Shown here: positions 43,401 to 51,953 of the stretch, piece by piece
Numbering within the stretch: the first letter of the stretch is position 1
Layout of the letters: every line of letters begins with the position of its first letter
NCBI RefSeq assembly: GCF_041154455.1
Contig: NZ_AP028664.1
Span: 683,001 to 747,000 of the forward strand
Reading direction: 5' to 3'
DNA: 64,000 nt
DNA from: Variovorax sp. V213
Lineage (GTDB): Bacteria > Pseudomonadota > Gammaproteobacteria > Burkholderiales > Burkholderiaceae_C
Translations under genes and position numbers: made by a program
Notes under the pieces: generated by a model
Told to the model about the DNA's origin: nothing
Database searches by the model: none
The model's input: only the letters and a program-made list of their open reading frames with translations

Positions 43401-44520
43401 GGCCGCCGCCTGCGCGCAGCATGGCTTCGGGAATCGTCCAGTTGGTGCCGTCGAAGCCCACGCGCGCCTCGACCTGTTCGAGCGGCAGCGCGCCCTTGTC
43501 CCAAGGCCCCGGCACCGCATTGCGGATGCTGGCCGAGGCCTGCCAGGCGGCAGGGCCGGTGGCCGCATCGGGCTGCAGTTCGACCGTGCCGGTCAGGCGC
43601 GTCTTCGGAGCACCGGGCCAGAGCGTGGCCGCATCGACGTTGCGAAGATCGGCCTTCGCATCGATGACGGGCTGCGGCAGCCAGGGCGCGACATTGGCTT
43701 GCAGCTTGGCTTCCATGGGCGCCTCGGCGTCGGGCTCGGCAGGCTTCAGCTCGGCGGCTGTCTGCAGCCGCGCATCGGTGCCTGCGAGCTTGCCCTTGAT
43801 CGCGGCTTCGGCCAGCACGTCGATGCTGCGGCCTTCGGCCAGCGGCGCCTTCACGCGGCCGTTCAGCGTGGCGTCGAGCGCCATCGGCGCGGGGCCCTGC
43901 AAGTTCACGCGCGCGCTGTAGTGGCCTTCGGCAAAGTCGACGCCCTTGACCTCCAGCTGATGGTGTGCGGCGGTGTAGCGGTAGCTGCCGGCAAGTTGAT
44001 TGGCCTGCAGCGCCGGCGGACCGGCCCAACGCACTTCGTCGATGCGAAACGGCAGGTCGACCTCGATCGGCAGCGCGAGTTGTTCGAGCGGCTCGGTGGG
44101 CGTGTCGCTCGGCGGGCCGCGGCGCTCGATGAGCAGTTGCGCCGCATGCACCTCGCCAAGTTGCAGCTTGCGCTGGAACAGCGGCGCAAGCTGCCAGCCG
44201 ATGTCGGCGTCGTGCACCTCGACGGCCAGTTTCTCGCTTTGCCAGCGCAGCCAGCCGATGCGCCCGCCGGTGCGCAGCGAGCCCGTGACCTCGCGGCTCT
44301 CGAGCGACTGGTCGGGGGGCAGGTAGCGCGCGGCCTTGGCGAGCGCGAAGGCCAGCGACTGGTTGGAGCCGAGCCACCACCATGCGCCCGCGCCCACGAC
44401 GAGCACCAGGGCCAGCAAGCCGGAGACGGTCCAGCCCAGCGCACGCAGCGCGCGGCGCGTGCGCGAGCGCCGTGCCCGCGGAGCGGCGTTGTCGGGCTGG
44501 AGTTCGGCATCTGTCTGCAT
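40426..44520 (-). CDS. tamB: TamB-like translocation and assembly module subunit (AsmA-like)
   Basis: The 1364-residue protein has an N-terminal membrane anchor (residues about 27-50, LGWTVSGLLALVLVVGAGAWWWL) followed by a long beta-rich periplasmic region of TamB/AsmA type. The C-terminal DUF490 domain is recognisable (ITGEVKTVKGQYRAYGQQLDVE, PALDILAIRPN, AETLSWVVLGRA, YDLTQRLTLRGQ). TamB spans the periplasm and moves lipid or outer-membrane proteins with TamA. The open frame extends upstream, but ATG 44520, just before the anchor and 14 bp after tamA, is the sensible start. Confidence 0.93.
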   Translation of the reverse strand: MQTDAELQPDNAAPRARRSRTRRALRALGWTVSGLLALVLVVGAGAWWWLGSNQSLAFALAKAARYLPPDQSLESREVTGSLRTGGRIGWLRWQSEKLAVEVHDADIGWQLAPLFQRKLQLGEVHAAQLLIERRGPPSDTPTEPLEQLALPIEVDLPFRIDEVRWAGPPALQANQLAGSYRYTAAHHQLEVKGVDFAEGHYSARVNLQGPAPMALDATLNGRVKAPLAEGRSIDVLAEAAIKGKLAGTDARLQTAAELKPAEPDAEAPMEAKLQANVAPWLPQPVIDAKADLRNVDAATLWPGAPKTRLTGTVELQPDAATGPAAWQASASIRNAVPGPWDKGALPLEQVEARVGFDGTNWTIPEAMLRAGGGRIEAQGRWSPAPAPWQVRATVRGVRAGLLHSELSGAPISGTATAQQREDTIGFELALRAEGGAGSRAMPGFGLDRVLAQGQWKNQVLDLRTLRLEAEGASIEGKLQVRVAEQAASGKLDLALPGGSAQLEGRIAPAQGGGDVKARIDDADAVQRWIEGLPELSKVFAGKTAKGSARLDASWQGGWQTIQRRLENPAAPAQRGIAEPSLKALLGVPRLELRMPPANGNGNAAATTTVQLKDLRADLAGSLAQATLALQGEATTGTQKLTVDARASGGLAGANHWRAALASLRLQAQDSARAGAAAAPWTLELGREVTATIKTSGSGNTGRLDLEASAATATLRGPAPGTVRIEWQPLRFARSGVAPNQAFRVQSKGKLQGLPMAWAEAFGASATFNELGVSGDLMFDGDWDIDAGDTLRAHARLARQSGDIRVQAGEAALVTRITSRGTGTASERTMNSATAGGAIAPSTPAGLRQAELRLDAQGEAVRATLAWDSERAGKIDAELNTRMQQRAQGWQWAADAPLAGNIKATLPNLGVWSMLAPPGWRIAGTLDADAALSGNRTTPRWNGTLGADKLALRAPVEGLDLRDGRLRATLTGTRVDITEFTLKGGAGTTARIAGQSGNRSTAASQAGTDGGSLTARGDIGWSADGASGTGIRMALQADLRALRVLVRTDRQVTLSGNLQARLDGGQFSVRGKLKTDRAVIILPDETAPSLGTDVVVRSAAKDREAAEQALRETAGNEARAARPETAKPPDIAVNFNLGDDFAVQGRGITTRLEGDLQIRSTKLNGPPRITGEVKTVKGQYRAYGQQLDVETGVARFNGPFDNPALDILAIRPNISQRAGVQITGTAQSPRVKLYSEPALSDAETLSWVVLGRASATSGGESALLQQAALALIGHVSKGGSGGSLASRFGLDELGFKGPGNGGDLRESAVTLGKRLSKDFYLTYERSVGGTFGTIFIFYDLTQRLTLRGQAGQTSGLDLIYTLKYD

Positions 44521-44534
44521 CGATGGGGCGCGCG

Positions 44535-46463
44535 TCAGAAGGTGAAGCCGAGGCGGAAGTGAAGGCGGAACTTGCGCGTGTCCACGCCGTAGGCGAGATC
44601 GGCCTGCACCGGCCCGACCGGACTGCGCCAGCGCGCGCCCACGCCCACGCCGACCTTCGGCTTGAGTTCGCCGGGCTTGTCGGCCACGGCACCGGCATCG
44701 ACGAAGACGGTGCTCTCCCACTCCGTGAGCTTGTCGTTGTAGACGAAGGGCCGCTGCCATTCGACGCTCACGACGCCGAGGTAGCGGCCCGCCACGACCT
44801 GGCCGTCGTCGCGCACGGTGCCGATCTGGCGGTAGCTGTAGCCGCGCACCGTGGTGTCGCCGCCGGTCAGGAACATCAGCGTGGAGGGGATCTGCGCGCT
44901 GTCCCTGGCGGACACGGCGCCGGCTTCGGCCCGCAGCTGGAGCCGGCTGCGGCGCGCCAGCGTGGCGGCGTCCCGGCCCTCCGCGAAGCCCAGCGGCAGC
45001 ACGCCGAGCCAGCGTGCATAGGTGCGCGTGAACGGCAGTTGTTCGCCCGTCAGGGTGTAGCCCGCCGCCAGTTCGAGCGCCAGGCCGAAGCCTCGCGTGG
45101 GCCGCGCGTTGTCGTCGAAGTAGCGGCTGGTCCAGCCCCAGTTGGCGGTCACGGCGGAGGCCGAGGGCGGGGCGTTGGTGCCGCGGTTCTGCGCGTAGTC
45201 GTATTGCAGGAAGTAGCTGCGGTCGATGTGGCCGCTCGACTTGCTGCGCCCGCTGCGCACGCGGCCGCTGTCGACCACGTAGCTGCCCGAGGTCTCGCTC
45301 TTGAGCCCGGCACCGGCGAACCAGCGCCATCCGCGATCGTCGGGAATCGCATTCCATTCGGTCGAGAGCGACTTGACGTCGCTGTCGACCGACAGGCGCG
45401 ACACGGCACGCCAGCCGAGCAGCGGCAGCCGGTTGTGGATGTGGTCGACGGACAGGCGCGGACCGCTGTCGGTGGTGAAGCCGGCGCCCAGCACCACCTT
45501 CTGCATCGGGGCTTCGCGCAGCTGCGCGATCACGGGCGCTGCCAGCGGCGTGCCGCTCTCGGTGTCGAGCGTGAGAAACACCGAGTCGTAGTAGCCGCTG
45601 CTGGCCAGGCGCTGCTGGGCATCGAGCAGTTTCTGCTGGTCGTAGTCCGTGCCGGTGGGAAGCTGCGCAATGCGGCGCGCGCCGTCCGCGTCGTAGCGCT
45701 CGGTGCCGCGCAGCACCAGCGGGCCGAAGCGGTAGGCCGGGCCCGACTGGTAGGTGACGCTGAGGCGGGCCTCCTGCCGGTCGGCATCGACCTCGGCGCG
45801 GCTCACCTCGATGCTGCCGGTGGGAAAGCGCTTGGCCGTGAGGCTGCGCAAGGCGGTGGTCTTGGCGTCGTCCCAGGCCTGCTGGGTGAAAGGCTGGCCC
45901 GGCCGCAGCGCCCAGGCGGTGCGGATCGAGTCGCGCTGGGCCTCGGCGGTGGGGTCGTCTGCAATCGCGCCGCCGTAGCCGAGCTGCACGTTGCTCACGC
46001 GGGTGAGCTCGCCGGGCTCCACCGTGATGACGATCTCGCGCGGGGCCTTGGTGCCGGCCGGCGTTTCGTTGAGCTCGAGCGTCAGCGTGGGCGTGAAGTA
46101 GCCCAGCGTGCCGAGCAGTTCGCGGGCGTTGGTTTCCGCCGCCACCATGAGCCGCGAGATCTCGGTGGCGCCCAGGTCGTCGAGCTCGCGGTAGCGCTGG
46201 ATCTCCAGGTGCAGCGCGAGGTATTCGCGCACGTTGTCGGGCCCGCGCACGTCGACGGTGAATGCAGCGCGCCGTGCGTCCTTGTCGCCGTCCTTGCCGG
46301 TTTCATCGGCGGCGGTGTCGCCGCTGCGCACCAGGGCCGGAGCGGCAGCGTCCGTGGCGGCTTCTTTTTTCGGCAGCAGGCTGCATCCTTGCAGAAGCAG
46401 GACGCCGAAAAAAAGCAAAGCCGGCAACCACGCCGGCGCAAGGACTGGGACCACCCTGAACAT
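44535..46463 (-). CDS. tamA: TamA outer-membrane assembly protein (BamA/Omp85 family)
   Basis: The 642-residue protein has a signal sequence with a possible lipobox (FFGVLLLQGCSLLPKK), three POTRA-type repeats up to about residue 300, and a C-terminal 16-strand barrel with the Omp85 motif VRGYSY (TTVRGYSYRQIG) and terminal FRLHFRLGFTF ending in aromatic Phe. It forms the outer-membrane partner of TamB. I start at ATG 46463 rather than the upstream GTG at 46529. A Cys at the signal peptide end is unusual for TamA. Confidence 0.9.
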   Translation of the reverse strand: MFRVVPVLAPAWLPALLFFGVLLLQGCSLLPKKEAATDAAAPALVRSGDTAADETGKDGDKDARRAAFTVDVRGPDNVREYLALHLEIQRYRELDDLGATEISRLMVAAETNARELLGTLGYFTPTLTLELNETPAGTKAPREIVITVEPGELTRVSNVQLGYGGAIADDPTAEAQRDSIRTAWALRPGQPFTQQAWDDAKTTALRSLTAKRFPTGSIEVSRAEVDADRQEARLSVTYQSGPAYRFGPLVLRGTERYDADGARRIAQLPTGTDYDQQKLLDAQQRLASSGYYDSVFLTLDTESGTPLAAPVIAQLREAPMQKVVLGAGFTTDSGPRLSVDHIHNRLPLLGWRAVSRLSVDSDVKSLSTEWNAIPDDRGWRWFAGAGLKSETSGSYVVDSGRVRSGRSKSSGHIDRSYFLQYDYAQNRGTNAPPSASAVTANWGWTSRYFDDNARPTRGFGLALELAAGYTLTGEQLPFTRTYARWLGVLPLGFAEGRDAATLARRSRLQLRAEAGAVSARDSAQIPSTLMFLTGGDTTVRGYSYRQIGTVRDDGQVVAGRYLGVVSVEWQRPFVYNDKLTEWESTVFVDAGAVADKPGELKPKVGVGVGARWRSPVGPVQADLAYGVDTRKFRLHFRLGFTF

Positions 46464-46535
46464 GGGCGGATTTTGACAGCAAGGCGCGCCGGCTCCGGAA
46501 GCATCCGGACACACAGGCGGATGCCGCACGCCGCC

Positions 46536-47723
46536 TTACTTCGAAAGCATTCGCATCGCGTCTTCGAGGCCCCGCAGCGTGAGCGGGTACATGCGGTTCG
46601 ACATGAGCTGCTGCATCACGGCAATGCTCTGGCGGTATTGCCACACGCCCTGCGGCTCGGGGTTGATCCAGGCGAACTTGGGAAAGGCATGCGTGAGGCG
46701 CTGGACCCACTCGGCGCCGGCTTCCTCGTTGTTGTACTCGACGCTGCCGCCGGGCTGCAGGATCTCGTAGGGGCTCATGGTCGCGTCGCCGACGAAGATG
46801 AGCTTGTAGTCCTTGTTGTACTTGCGCAGGATGTCCCAGGTCGCGAACTTCTCGGAGAAGCGGCGCTTGTTGTTCTTCCACATGAAGTCGTACACGCAGT
46901 TGTGGAAGTAGTAGAACTCCAGGTGCTTGAACTCGGTCTTCACGGCCGAGAACAGCTCCTCCACGCGCTGGATGTGCTCGTCCATGGTGCCGCCCACGTC
47001 CATCAGCAGCAGCACCTTGACGTTGTTGTGGCGCTCGGGCCGCATCTTGATGTCGAGGTAGCCGGCATTGGCCGCGGTCGAGTGGATGGTGTCGTCCAGG
47101 TCCAGCTCTTCTTCATGGCCTTCGCGCGCGAACTTGCGCAGCCGGCGCAGCGCCACCTTGATGTTGCGCGTGCCGAGCTCCTGGCTGTCGTCGTAGTCCT
47201 TGTAGGCGCGCTGGTCCCACACCTTCACGGCGCTCTTGTTCTTGCCCGCTCCGCCGATGCGCACGCCCTGCGGGTTGTAGCCGCCGTGGCCGAAAGGCGA
47301 GGTGCCGCCGGTGCCGATCCACTTGCTGCCGCCCTCGTGGCGTTCCTTCTGCTCTTCGAAGCGCTTCTTGAGCGTTTCCATGAGCTCGTCCCAGCCCATC
47401 TTCTCGATCTTGGCTTTTTCTTCGGCCGTGAACTCGCGCTCCAGGGTCTTGCGCAGCCAGTCGAGCGGCACTTCCTTGGTGAAGTCGGCCAGCATCTCCA
47501 CGCCCTTGAAGTAGGCGGCAAAGGCGCGGTCGAACTTGTCGTAGTGCTTCTCGTCCTTGACCAGCGCGGTGCGCGAGAGATAGTAGAAGTCGTCCAGGCC
47601 AAAGGCGCCGTCGGAGTTGGGCCCCACCACGTCGGCCTGCAGCGCCTCCAGCAGCGTGAGGTATTCCTTGACAGAGACCGGCAGCTTGGCCGAGCGCAGC
47701 GTGTAGAAGAAATCGATCAGCAT
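46536..47723 (-). CDS. VWA/CoxE-like protein
   Basis: The 395-residue soluble protein has an N-terminal helical part (LIDFFYTLRSAKLPVSVKEYLTLLEAL), a charged middle, and a C-terminal von Willebrand A-like domain with LLLMDVGGTMDEHIQRVEEL, a MIDAS-like motif in which DxSxS is changed to DVGGT. LIFVGDATMSPYEIL follows. CoxE-type proteins work with MoxR AAA+ ATPases in metalloenzyme or complex maturation. A MoxR ATPase lies three genes upstream on the same strand, so the two probably act together. Confidence 0.85.
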   Translation of the reverse strand: MLIDFFYTLRSAKLPVSVKEYLTLLEALQADVVGPNSDGAFGLDDFYYLSRTALVKDEKHYDKFDRAFAAYFKGVEMLADFTKEVPLDWLRKTLEREFTAEEKAKIEKMGWDELMETLKKRFEEQKERHEGGSKWIGTGGTSPFGHGGYNPQGVRIGGAGKNKSAVKVWDQRAYKDYDDSQELGTRNIKVALRRLRKFAREGHEEELDLDDTIHSTAANAGYLDIKMRPERHNNVKVLLLMDVGGTMDEHIQRVEELFSAVKTEFKHLEFYYFHNCVYDFMWKNNKRRFSEKFATWDILRKYNKDYKLIFVGDATMSPYEILQPGGSVEYNNEEAGAEWVQRLTHAFPKFAWINPEPQGVWQYRQSIAVMQQLMSNRMYPLTLRGLEDAMRMLSK

Positions 47724-47748
47724 GGTCGGGCTTTCCTTGAGCTTCTCT

Positions 47749-48345
47749 TCAGCTTCGCGGCTTGTCGAGCAGATAGAGCAACTGGGCCTTTACCTCGGGC
47801 CACTCGCCCGAGCGCAGGCTGTACATGACGGTGTCGCGGATGGTGCCGTCACGGCGCATGGCATGGCCGCGAATGACGCCGTCTTTTTTTGCGCCGAGCC
47901 GCTCGATGGCTTGCTGCGAAGCGAAGTTGAAATTGTCGGTGCGCCAGCCCACCACGTTGCAGCCGAGGGTATCGAAGGCGTGCGTCAGCATGAGCAGCTT
48001 GCAGGTGGTGTTGACGTGCGTGCGCTGGCAGCGCCTGGCATACCAGGTGTAGCCGATCTCCACGCGCCCGACCGCCGGCAGGATGTCGTGAAAGCTGGTG
48101 CTGCCGAGCACGGTGCCGCTTTCGGCCTCGGTCACCGCAAATGCAAAGCGGTGGCCGGCTTCGCGGCCCTGCAGGGCGGTTTCGATGTAGGCGCGGGTTT
48201 CGTGCGGCTCCGGCACCGAGGTGACGCGCAGCTTCCAGAGTTCGCCGTCGGCCGCGGCGGCGCGCAGGCCCGCTTCATGATCGAGCGAAAGCGGCACCAG
48301 CGCCAGGTCGCGGGCCTTCAGCGTGACAGGTTCGACGAACGCCAT
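47749..48345 (-). CDS. GNAT-family N-acetyltransferase
   Basis: The 198-residue acyltransferase resembles RimJ/RimL-type GNATs. Visible are HRFAFAVTEAESGTVLGSTSF, VEIGYTWYARRCQRTHVNTTCKLLMLTHAFDTLGC (acetyl-CoA loop) and NFASQQAIERLGAKKDGVIRGH. It transfers acetyl to an amine of unknown identity. The ATG at 48345 is chosen over a GTG at 48354. It lies between the VWA and a small membrane gene, but a functional link is not evident. Confidence 0.85.
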   Translation of the reverse strand: MAFVEPVTLKARDLALVPLSLDHEAGLRAAAADGELWKLRVTSVPEPHETRAYIETALQGREAGHRFAFAVTEAESGTVLGSTSFHDILPAVGRVEIGYTWYARRCQRTHVNTTCKLLMLTHAFDTLGCNVVGWRTDNFNFASQQAIERLGAKKDGVIRGHAMRRDGTIRDTVMYSLRSGEWPEVKAQLLYLLDKPRS

Positions 48346-48371
48346 CTTCAACACCCCTCAGGATTGTTTTT

Positions 48372-48620
48372 TCAGCCTCTTGGCTTGCCGTACTTGCGGT
48401 CGTACCACGCCCGGGCCAGCTGCACGCCGCCGCCACCGCCCACGCCGATCAGCAGGATGCCGAAGATCTCGCGGTTGCCGTAGCCGTTGGGCCCGAAGGC
48501 ATCCAGCCCCAGCTGGAGCCCGATCCAGCGGCCGAGCAGCGCACCGGCCACGAACAGCACGGCCTGCGCCACGCCCAGCTTGAGCAGCTGGCCGACCGGA
48601 TGCGGCGCCTGGCGGGTCAA
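48372..48620 (-). CDS. Small membrane protein, 82 aa
   Basis: Two hydrophobic helices (about 14-34 and 50-68: FGILLIGVGGGGGVQLARAWY) are separated by GLQLGLDAFGPNGYGN, with a basic tail. The start is TTG 48620, because GGAGG lies six bases upstream; the TTG at 48626 touches GGAGG. No family recognised. Confidence 0.6.
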   Translation of the reverse strand: MTRQAPHPVGQLLKLGVAQAVLFVAGALLGRWIGLQLGLDAFGPNGYGNREIFGILLIGVGGGGGVQLARAWYDRKYGKPRG

Positions 48621-48684
48621 AGGCAACCTCCGTGCTTCGCGCTGCGGTGCGAGCCCCCTTCGGAGCGGCCGGGCGGGGGCTGGC

Positions 48685-49539
48685 TCATCGGTTGTTGCGC
48701 TGCATGAAGACGAGCTTCTCGAACAGGGTCACGTCCTGCTCGTTCTTGAGCAGCGCGCCCACCAGTGGCGGCACGGCAACCTTGTCGTCCTTGCTCTGCA
48801 GGGCCTCGATCGGAATGTCTTCGGCCACCAGCAGCTTGAGCCAGTCGAGCAGTTCGGAGGTGGAAGGCTTCTTCTTCAGGCCGGGCAGGTTGCGCACGTC
48901 GTAGAAGGTCTTCATCGCGGACGTGAGCAGCGCTTGCTTCAGGCCGGGAAAGTGCACCGCCACGATGTGCTTCATCGTCTCGGCGTCGGGGAACTTGATG
49001 TAGTGGAAGAAGCAGCGGCGCAGGAAGGCGTCGGGCAGCTCCTTCTCGTTGTTGGAGGTGATGAACACCACCGGCCGGTGCTTGGCGCGGATGAGCTCGC
49101 GCGTCTCGTAGCAATAGAACTCCATGCGGTCGATTTCGCGCAGCAGGTCGTTCGGAAATTCGATGTCGGCCTTGTCGATCTCGTCGATGAGCAGCGCCAC
49201 CGGCTGGTCGGCCGTGAAGGCCTGCCAGAGCACGCCCTTGACGATGTAGTTCTGGATGTCCCTGACGCGTTCGCCGCCGTCCACGTCCTTGAGCTGCGAG
49301 TCGCGCAGGCGGCTCACGGCGTCGTATTCATACAGGCCCTGCTGCGCCTTGGTGGTCGACTTGATGTGCCACTGCAGGAGCGGCAGGCCGAGCGAGTCCG
49401 CCACTTCCTCCGCCAGCATGGTCTTGCCGGTGCCGGGTTCGCCCTTGACGAGCAGCGGGCGTTTGAGCGTGATGGCGGCATTGACCGCCAGCATCAGGTC
49501 CTGAGTGGCGACGTAGTTGTCTGAGCCCTTGAATTTCAT
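48685..49539 (-). CDS. MoxR-family AAA+ ATPase
   Basis: The 284-residue ATPase has Walker A VKGEPGTGKTML (about residue 33), Walker B ALLIDEIDKADIEFPNDLL, sensor 1 VFITSNNEKELPDAFLRRCFFHY with the Arg finger, and sensor 2 beyond. MoxR ATPases act with VWA proteins as chaperones for complex assembly. ATG 49539 is preferred; a longer frame reaches 49683 without family features. It heads the gene run MoxR, small membrane protein, GNAT, VWA, TamA, TamB on the minus strand. Confidence 0.9.
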   Translation of the reverse strand: MKFKGSDNYVATQDLMLAVNAAITLKRPLLVKGEPGTGKTMLAEEVADSLGLPLLQWHIKSTTKAQQGLYEYDAVSRLRDSQLKDVDGGERVRDIQNYIVKGVLWQAFTADQPVALLIDEIDKADIEFPNDLLREIDRMEFYCYETRELIRAKHRPVVFITSNNEKELPDAFLRRCFFHYIKFPDAETMKHIVAVHFPGLKQALLTSAMKTFYDVRNLPGLKKKPSTSELLDWLKLLVAEDIPIEALQSKDDKVAVPPLVGALLKNEQDVTLFEKLVFMQRNNR

Positions 49540-49646
49540 GAGTGGAACGCAAGCAGGTGGAGGAGGCCGGGTGGAGAAAAGAACACACTCGATTCGCTTT
49601 GCGCGGCCTTTGGTCGGCCGGCAGGGGTTCCCGGGGGACCCTTGCA

Positions 49647-49652
49647 TATAAT
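49647..49652 (+). promoter_or_regulatory. -10 box of the cytochrome gene
   Basis: TATAAT preceded by TTGCA lies 49 bp before the cytochrome start codon, with no obvious -35. Extended -10 promoters (TGn) are possible. Confidence 0.4.
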
Positions 49653-49700
49653 CGAATGTTGATTCGAAAAACTGTATCTCCACGAGATTGTGCGCGCAAA

Positions 49701-50393
49701 ATGAACAAGTTGTTGACCACGATGTTTGCCTTCGCTGTCGCTTGCGTGACGGTCTCGGCGCAAGCCCAGCAAGTCACGGGCAATGCCCAGGACGGCGCCA
49801 AGAAGGTTGCGATGTGCGTGGGCTGCCACGGCATCATTGGCTACCAGGCCAGTTTTCCGGAGATCCACAAGGTGCCCATGATTGCCGGCCAGAGCGCCAG
49901 CTACATCACCTCTGCGCTCAACGCCTACAAGGCTGGCGACCGCAAGCACCCCACCATGCGCGCCATTGCCGACACCCTGAAAGACCAGGACATCGCCGAT
50001 GTGGCCGCCTATTACAGCCAGCTGGGCCTGAAGGAAGGCGACGCACCGCCGGCCACGCTGGCCAAGCCCATGCCTGAGAACGTCCAGGCCCTGGTGTCGC
50101 GCGACAAGGACAACAGCTGTACCAAGTGCCACGGCGCCAACTTCAACACGCCGAACGACGGCACGGTGCCCAAGCTGGCCGGCCAGCATGCCGACTACCT
50201 CTTCGTGGCGCTCAAGTCGTACCGCGTCAAGAACAACGCGCACCTGGGCCGTTCGAATGCGGTGATGGCGCAGCAGGTCGAGCCCAAGAAGTTCACCAAC
50301 GCCGAACTGAAGACGCTCGCCAGCTACATCAGCTCGCTGCCCGGCGAACTCAAGACGGTGCCGGAATCGCGCATCCACCACGGCGCACAATAA
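49701..50393 (+). CDS. Dihaem cytochrome c4-type protein
   Basis: The 230-residue protein has a signal peptide (MNKLLTTMFAFAVACVTVSAQAQ) and two c-haem sites, MCVGCHG and SCTKCHG, with distal Met candidates (MRAIAD, MAQQVEPK). The two-domain layout of about 100 residues each matches cytochrome c4, which passes electrons to terminal oxidases in the periplasm. It is divergent from MoxR. ATG 49701 is taken because the signal peptide starts there; an upstream TTG extension lacks one. Confidence 0.88.
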   Translation: MNKLLTTMFAFAVACVTVSAQAQQVTGNAQDGAKKVAMCVGCHGIIGYQASFPEIHKVPMIAGQSASYITSALNAYKAGDRKHPTMRAIADTLKDQDIADVAAYYSQLGLKEGDAPPATLAKPMPENVQALVSRDKDNSCTKCHGANFNTPNDGTVPKLAGQHADYLFVALKSYRVKNNAHLGRSNAVMAQQVEPKKFTNAELKTLASYISSLPGELKTVPESRIHHGAQ

Positions 50394-50441
50394 CAAGCAG
50401 CGGCAGGCGCAGCCCGAGCAGCGCCACTTCCCGCTCCCATG

Positions 50442-50469
50442 AAAAAGCCCGCGCGAAGCGGGCTTTTTT
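50442..50469. terminator. Rho-independent terminator (bidirectional)
   Basis: AAAAAGCCCGC and GCGGGCTTTTTT arms enclose a short GCGAA-type loop. It sits between the convergent cytochrome and pcaG genes and can serve both. Confidence 0.85.
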
Positions 50470-50487
50470 GCGTCCGGGCGATGCCGG

Positions 50488-51096
50488 TCAGACGTCGAAG
50501 AACACCGTTTCGTCGGCCCCCTGCATGCGGATGTCGAAGCGGTAGCTCACCGCGCCGCCTTGCTCCACGCGCTCCGCAAGCAGCGTGTGGCGGCGCTCGG
50601 CCGGCACGCTGGTCAGCACGGCGTCCTTGGCGTTGGCTTCGGCCTCGTCGCTGAAATACACGCGCGTGAAGGCATGCAGCAAGAGGCCGCGCATCAGCAC
50701 GATCACGTTGACATGCGGGGCTTCGCCCGGCGACTCGGCGCCCGGCTTCACGGTGTGGAACACGAAGCGGTTCTGCGGATCGATGCCCGTGCCGGCGCGG
50801 CCGAAGGCGCGGAAGCCGATCTCGCGGGCCTCGGCCGGCGTCTGCGGATAGCGGCCTTGGCCATCGGGCTGGCTGATCTCGACCAGCGCATCGTTGATGG
50901 GGTTGCCGTCGCCGTCGATCACGCGGCCCTCGAGCCGGATGCGCTCGCCGGTGGCGTTGTCCAGCGCCACGACGGCGTCGAAAGGCTGGTCGAAGTCGTA
51001 GCCGTACTGGGTGGCGGTGAGGCCATAGGCGAAGTAGGGGCCCACGGTCTGGGAGGGGGTCTGGCCGAAGTCGGCTTCCTGTGCGCTCATCAACAT
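50488..51096 (-). CDS. pcaG: Protocatechuate 3,4-dioxygenase alpha subunit
   Basis: The 202-residue intradiol dioxygenase subunit has TPSQTVGPYFAYGL, GDGNPINDALVEISQPDGQGRYPQ and the beta-sandwich strands ending RFDIRMQGADETVFFDV. The alpha subunit lacks the full Fe-ligand set of the beta subunit, as expected. With PcaH it cleaves protocatechuate to beta-carboxy-cis,cis-muconate. AAGGAG precedes ATG 51096. It follows pcaH by 20 bp. Confidence 0.93.
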   Translation of the reverse strand: MLMSAQEADFGQTPSQTVGPYFAYGLTATQYGYDFDQPFDAVVALDNATGERIRLEGRVIDGDGNPINDALVEISQPDGQGRYPQTPAEAREIGFRAFGRAGTGIDPQNRFVFHTVKPGAESPGEAPHVNVIVLMRGLLLHAFTRVYFSDEAEANAKDAVLTSVPAERRHTLLAERVEQGGAVSYRFDIRMQGADETVFFDV

Positions 51097-51116
51097 GGTG
51101 TGTGTCTCCTTCTGGC

Positions 51117-51842
51117 TCAACGGTTTTCGAACGGCGTTTCGTCGGCGCCGCGCAGCACGACGTCGAACTGATAGCCCAGCGCGTAGCCTTCCTCGGTGAC
51201 GTCGAGGCTGAAGTCGGCAATCAGCCGGTTGCGGTAGCGCTCCGGCGTGCCGGTGATCATGGGGTCGTACTGCATCAGCGGATCGCCGGGAAAGTACATC
51301 TGCGTGACCAGGCGGCTCGCAAAGCTCTGGCCGAACAGCGACATATGGATGTGCTGCGGACGCCAGGCGTTGGGGTGGTTGCCCCAGGGATAGGCGCCGG
51401 GCTTGATGGTGAGGAAGCGGTAGCGGCCCTCGCTGTCGGTCAGGCAGCGGCCCGCGCCCAGGAAGTTGGGGTCGAGCGGCGCATCGTGCTGGTCGACCTT
51501 GTGCACGTAGCGGCCCGCGGCGTTGGCCTGCCAGATCTCGACCAGCGTGTTGGCCACCGGGCGGCGGCGCTCGTCCAGCACCTGCCCGGTGAGGATCATG
51601 CGCTCGCCCAGCGGCTCGCCGTTCCTGCGCGCGTTGCGGGTCAGGTCGTGGTCGAGCGCGCCGATGCTGTCGTGCCCGTAGACCGGCTGCTGCAATTCGC
51701 CCAGCGAGGCCTTCAGCGGAACCAGGGGCTTCTGCGGCCCGCGCTTCACAGTCGACTTGTAGCCGGGATAGATGTAAGAGGGGTGGGCTTGCCAGTCGCG
51801 CGGGGTGAGGATGGCGGGGGATGCCTTGGTTGGGGTCAACAT
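51117..51842 (-). CDS. pcaH: Protocatechuate 3,4-dioxygenase beta subunit
   Basis: The 241-residue subunit carries the non-haem Fe(III) site: the Tyr in the GRYRFLTIKPGAYPWGN strand pair and the two His in WRPQHIHMSLFG. GQVLDERRRPVANTLVEIWQANAAGRY is the intradiol dioxygenase core. It holds the active site of the PcaGH complex. pcaH-pcaG is divergent from pcaQ, the typical LysR-controlled arrangement. ATG 51842. Confidence 0.94.
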   Translation of the reverse strand: MLTPTKASPAILTPRDWQAHPSYIYPGYKSTVKRGPQKPLVPLKASLGELQQPVYGHDSIGALDHDLTRNARRNGEPLGERMILTGQVLDERRRPVANTLVEIWQANAAGRYVHKVDQHDAPLDPNFLGAGRCLTDSEGRYRFLTIKPGAYPWGNHPNAWRPQHIHMSLFGQSFASRLVTQMYFPGDPLMQYDPMITGTPERYRNRLIADFSLDVTEEGYALGYQFDVVLRGADETPFENR

Positions 51843-51936
51843 GCGTTGTCTCTCCTGTCGTGGGACGAATCGGAATATATGGAAGCCAGACTTTAGAAGT
51901 CCCGTTCGATGATGTAAATTGAAGATTGATCTGTTT

Positions 51937-51953
51937 TGAATAACCAAAGGTAA
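51937..51953. promoter_or_regulatory. Probable PcaQ-binding site
   Basis: AATAACC-AAA-GGTAATT is an imperfect inverted repeat near the known PcaQ-type ATAACC-N4-GGTTA pattern. It lies immediately before the pcaQ TTG start, in the pcaH/pcaQ divergent region. Confidence 0.5.

Noticed and set aside
44382..47828. Plus-strand frame of 1148 codons opposite tamB/tamA/VWA
   Set aside because: Shadow of the minus-strand genes, with His/Gly/Arg-rich low-complexity composition and no motifs.
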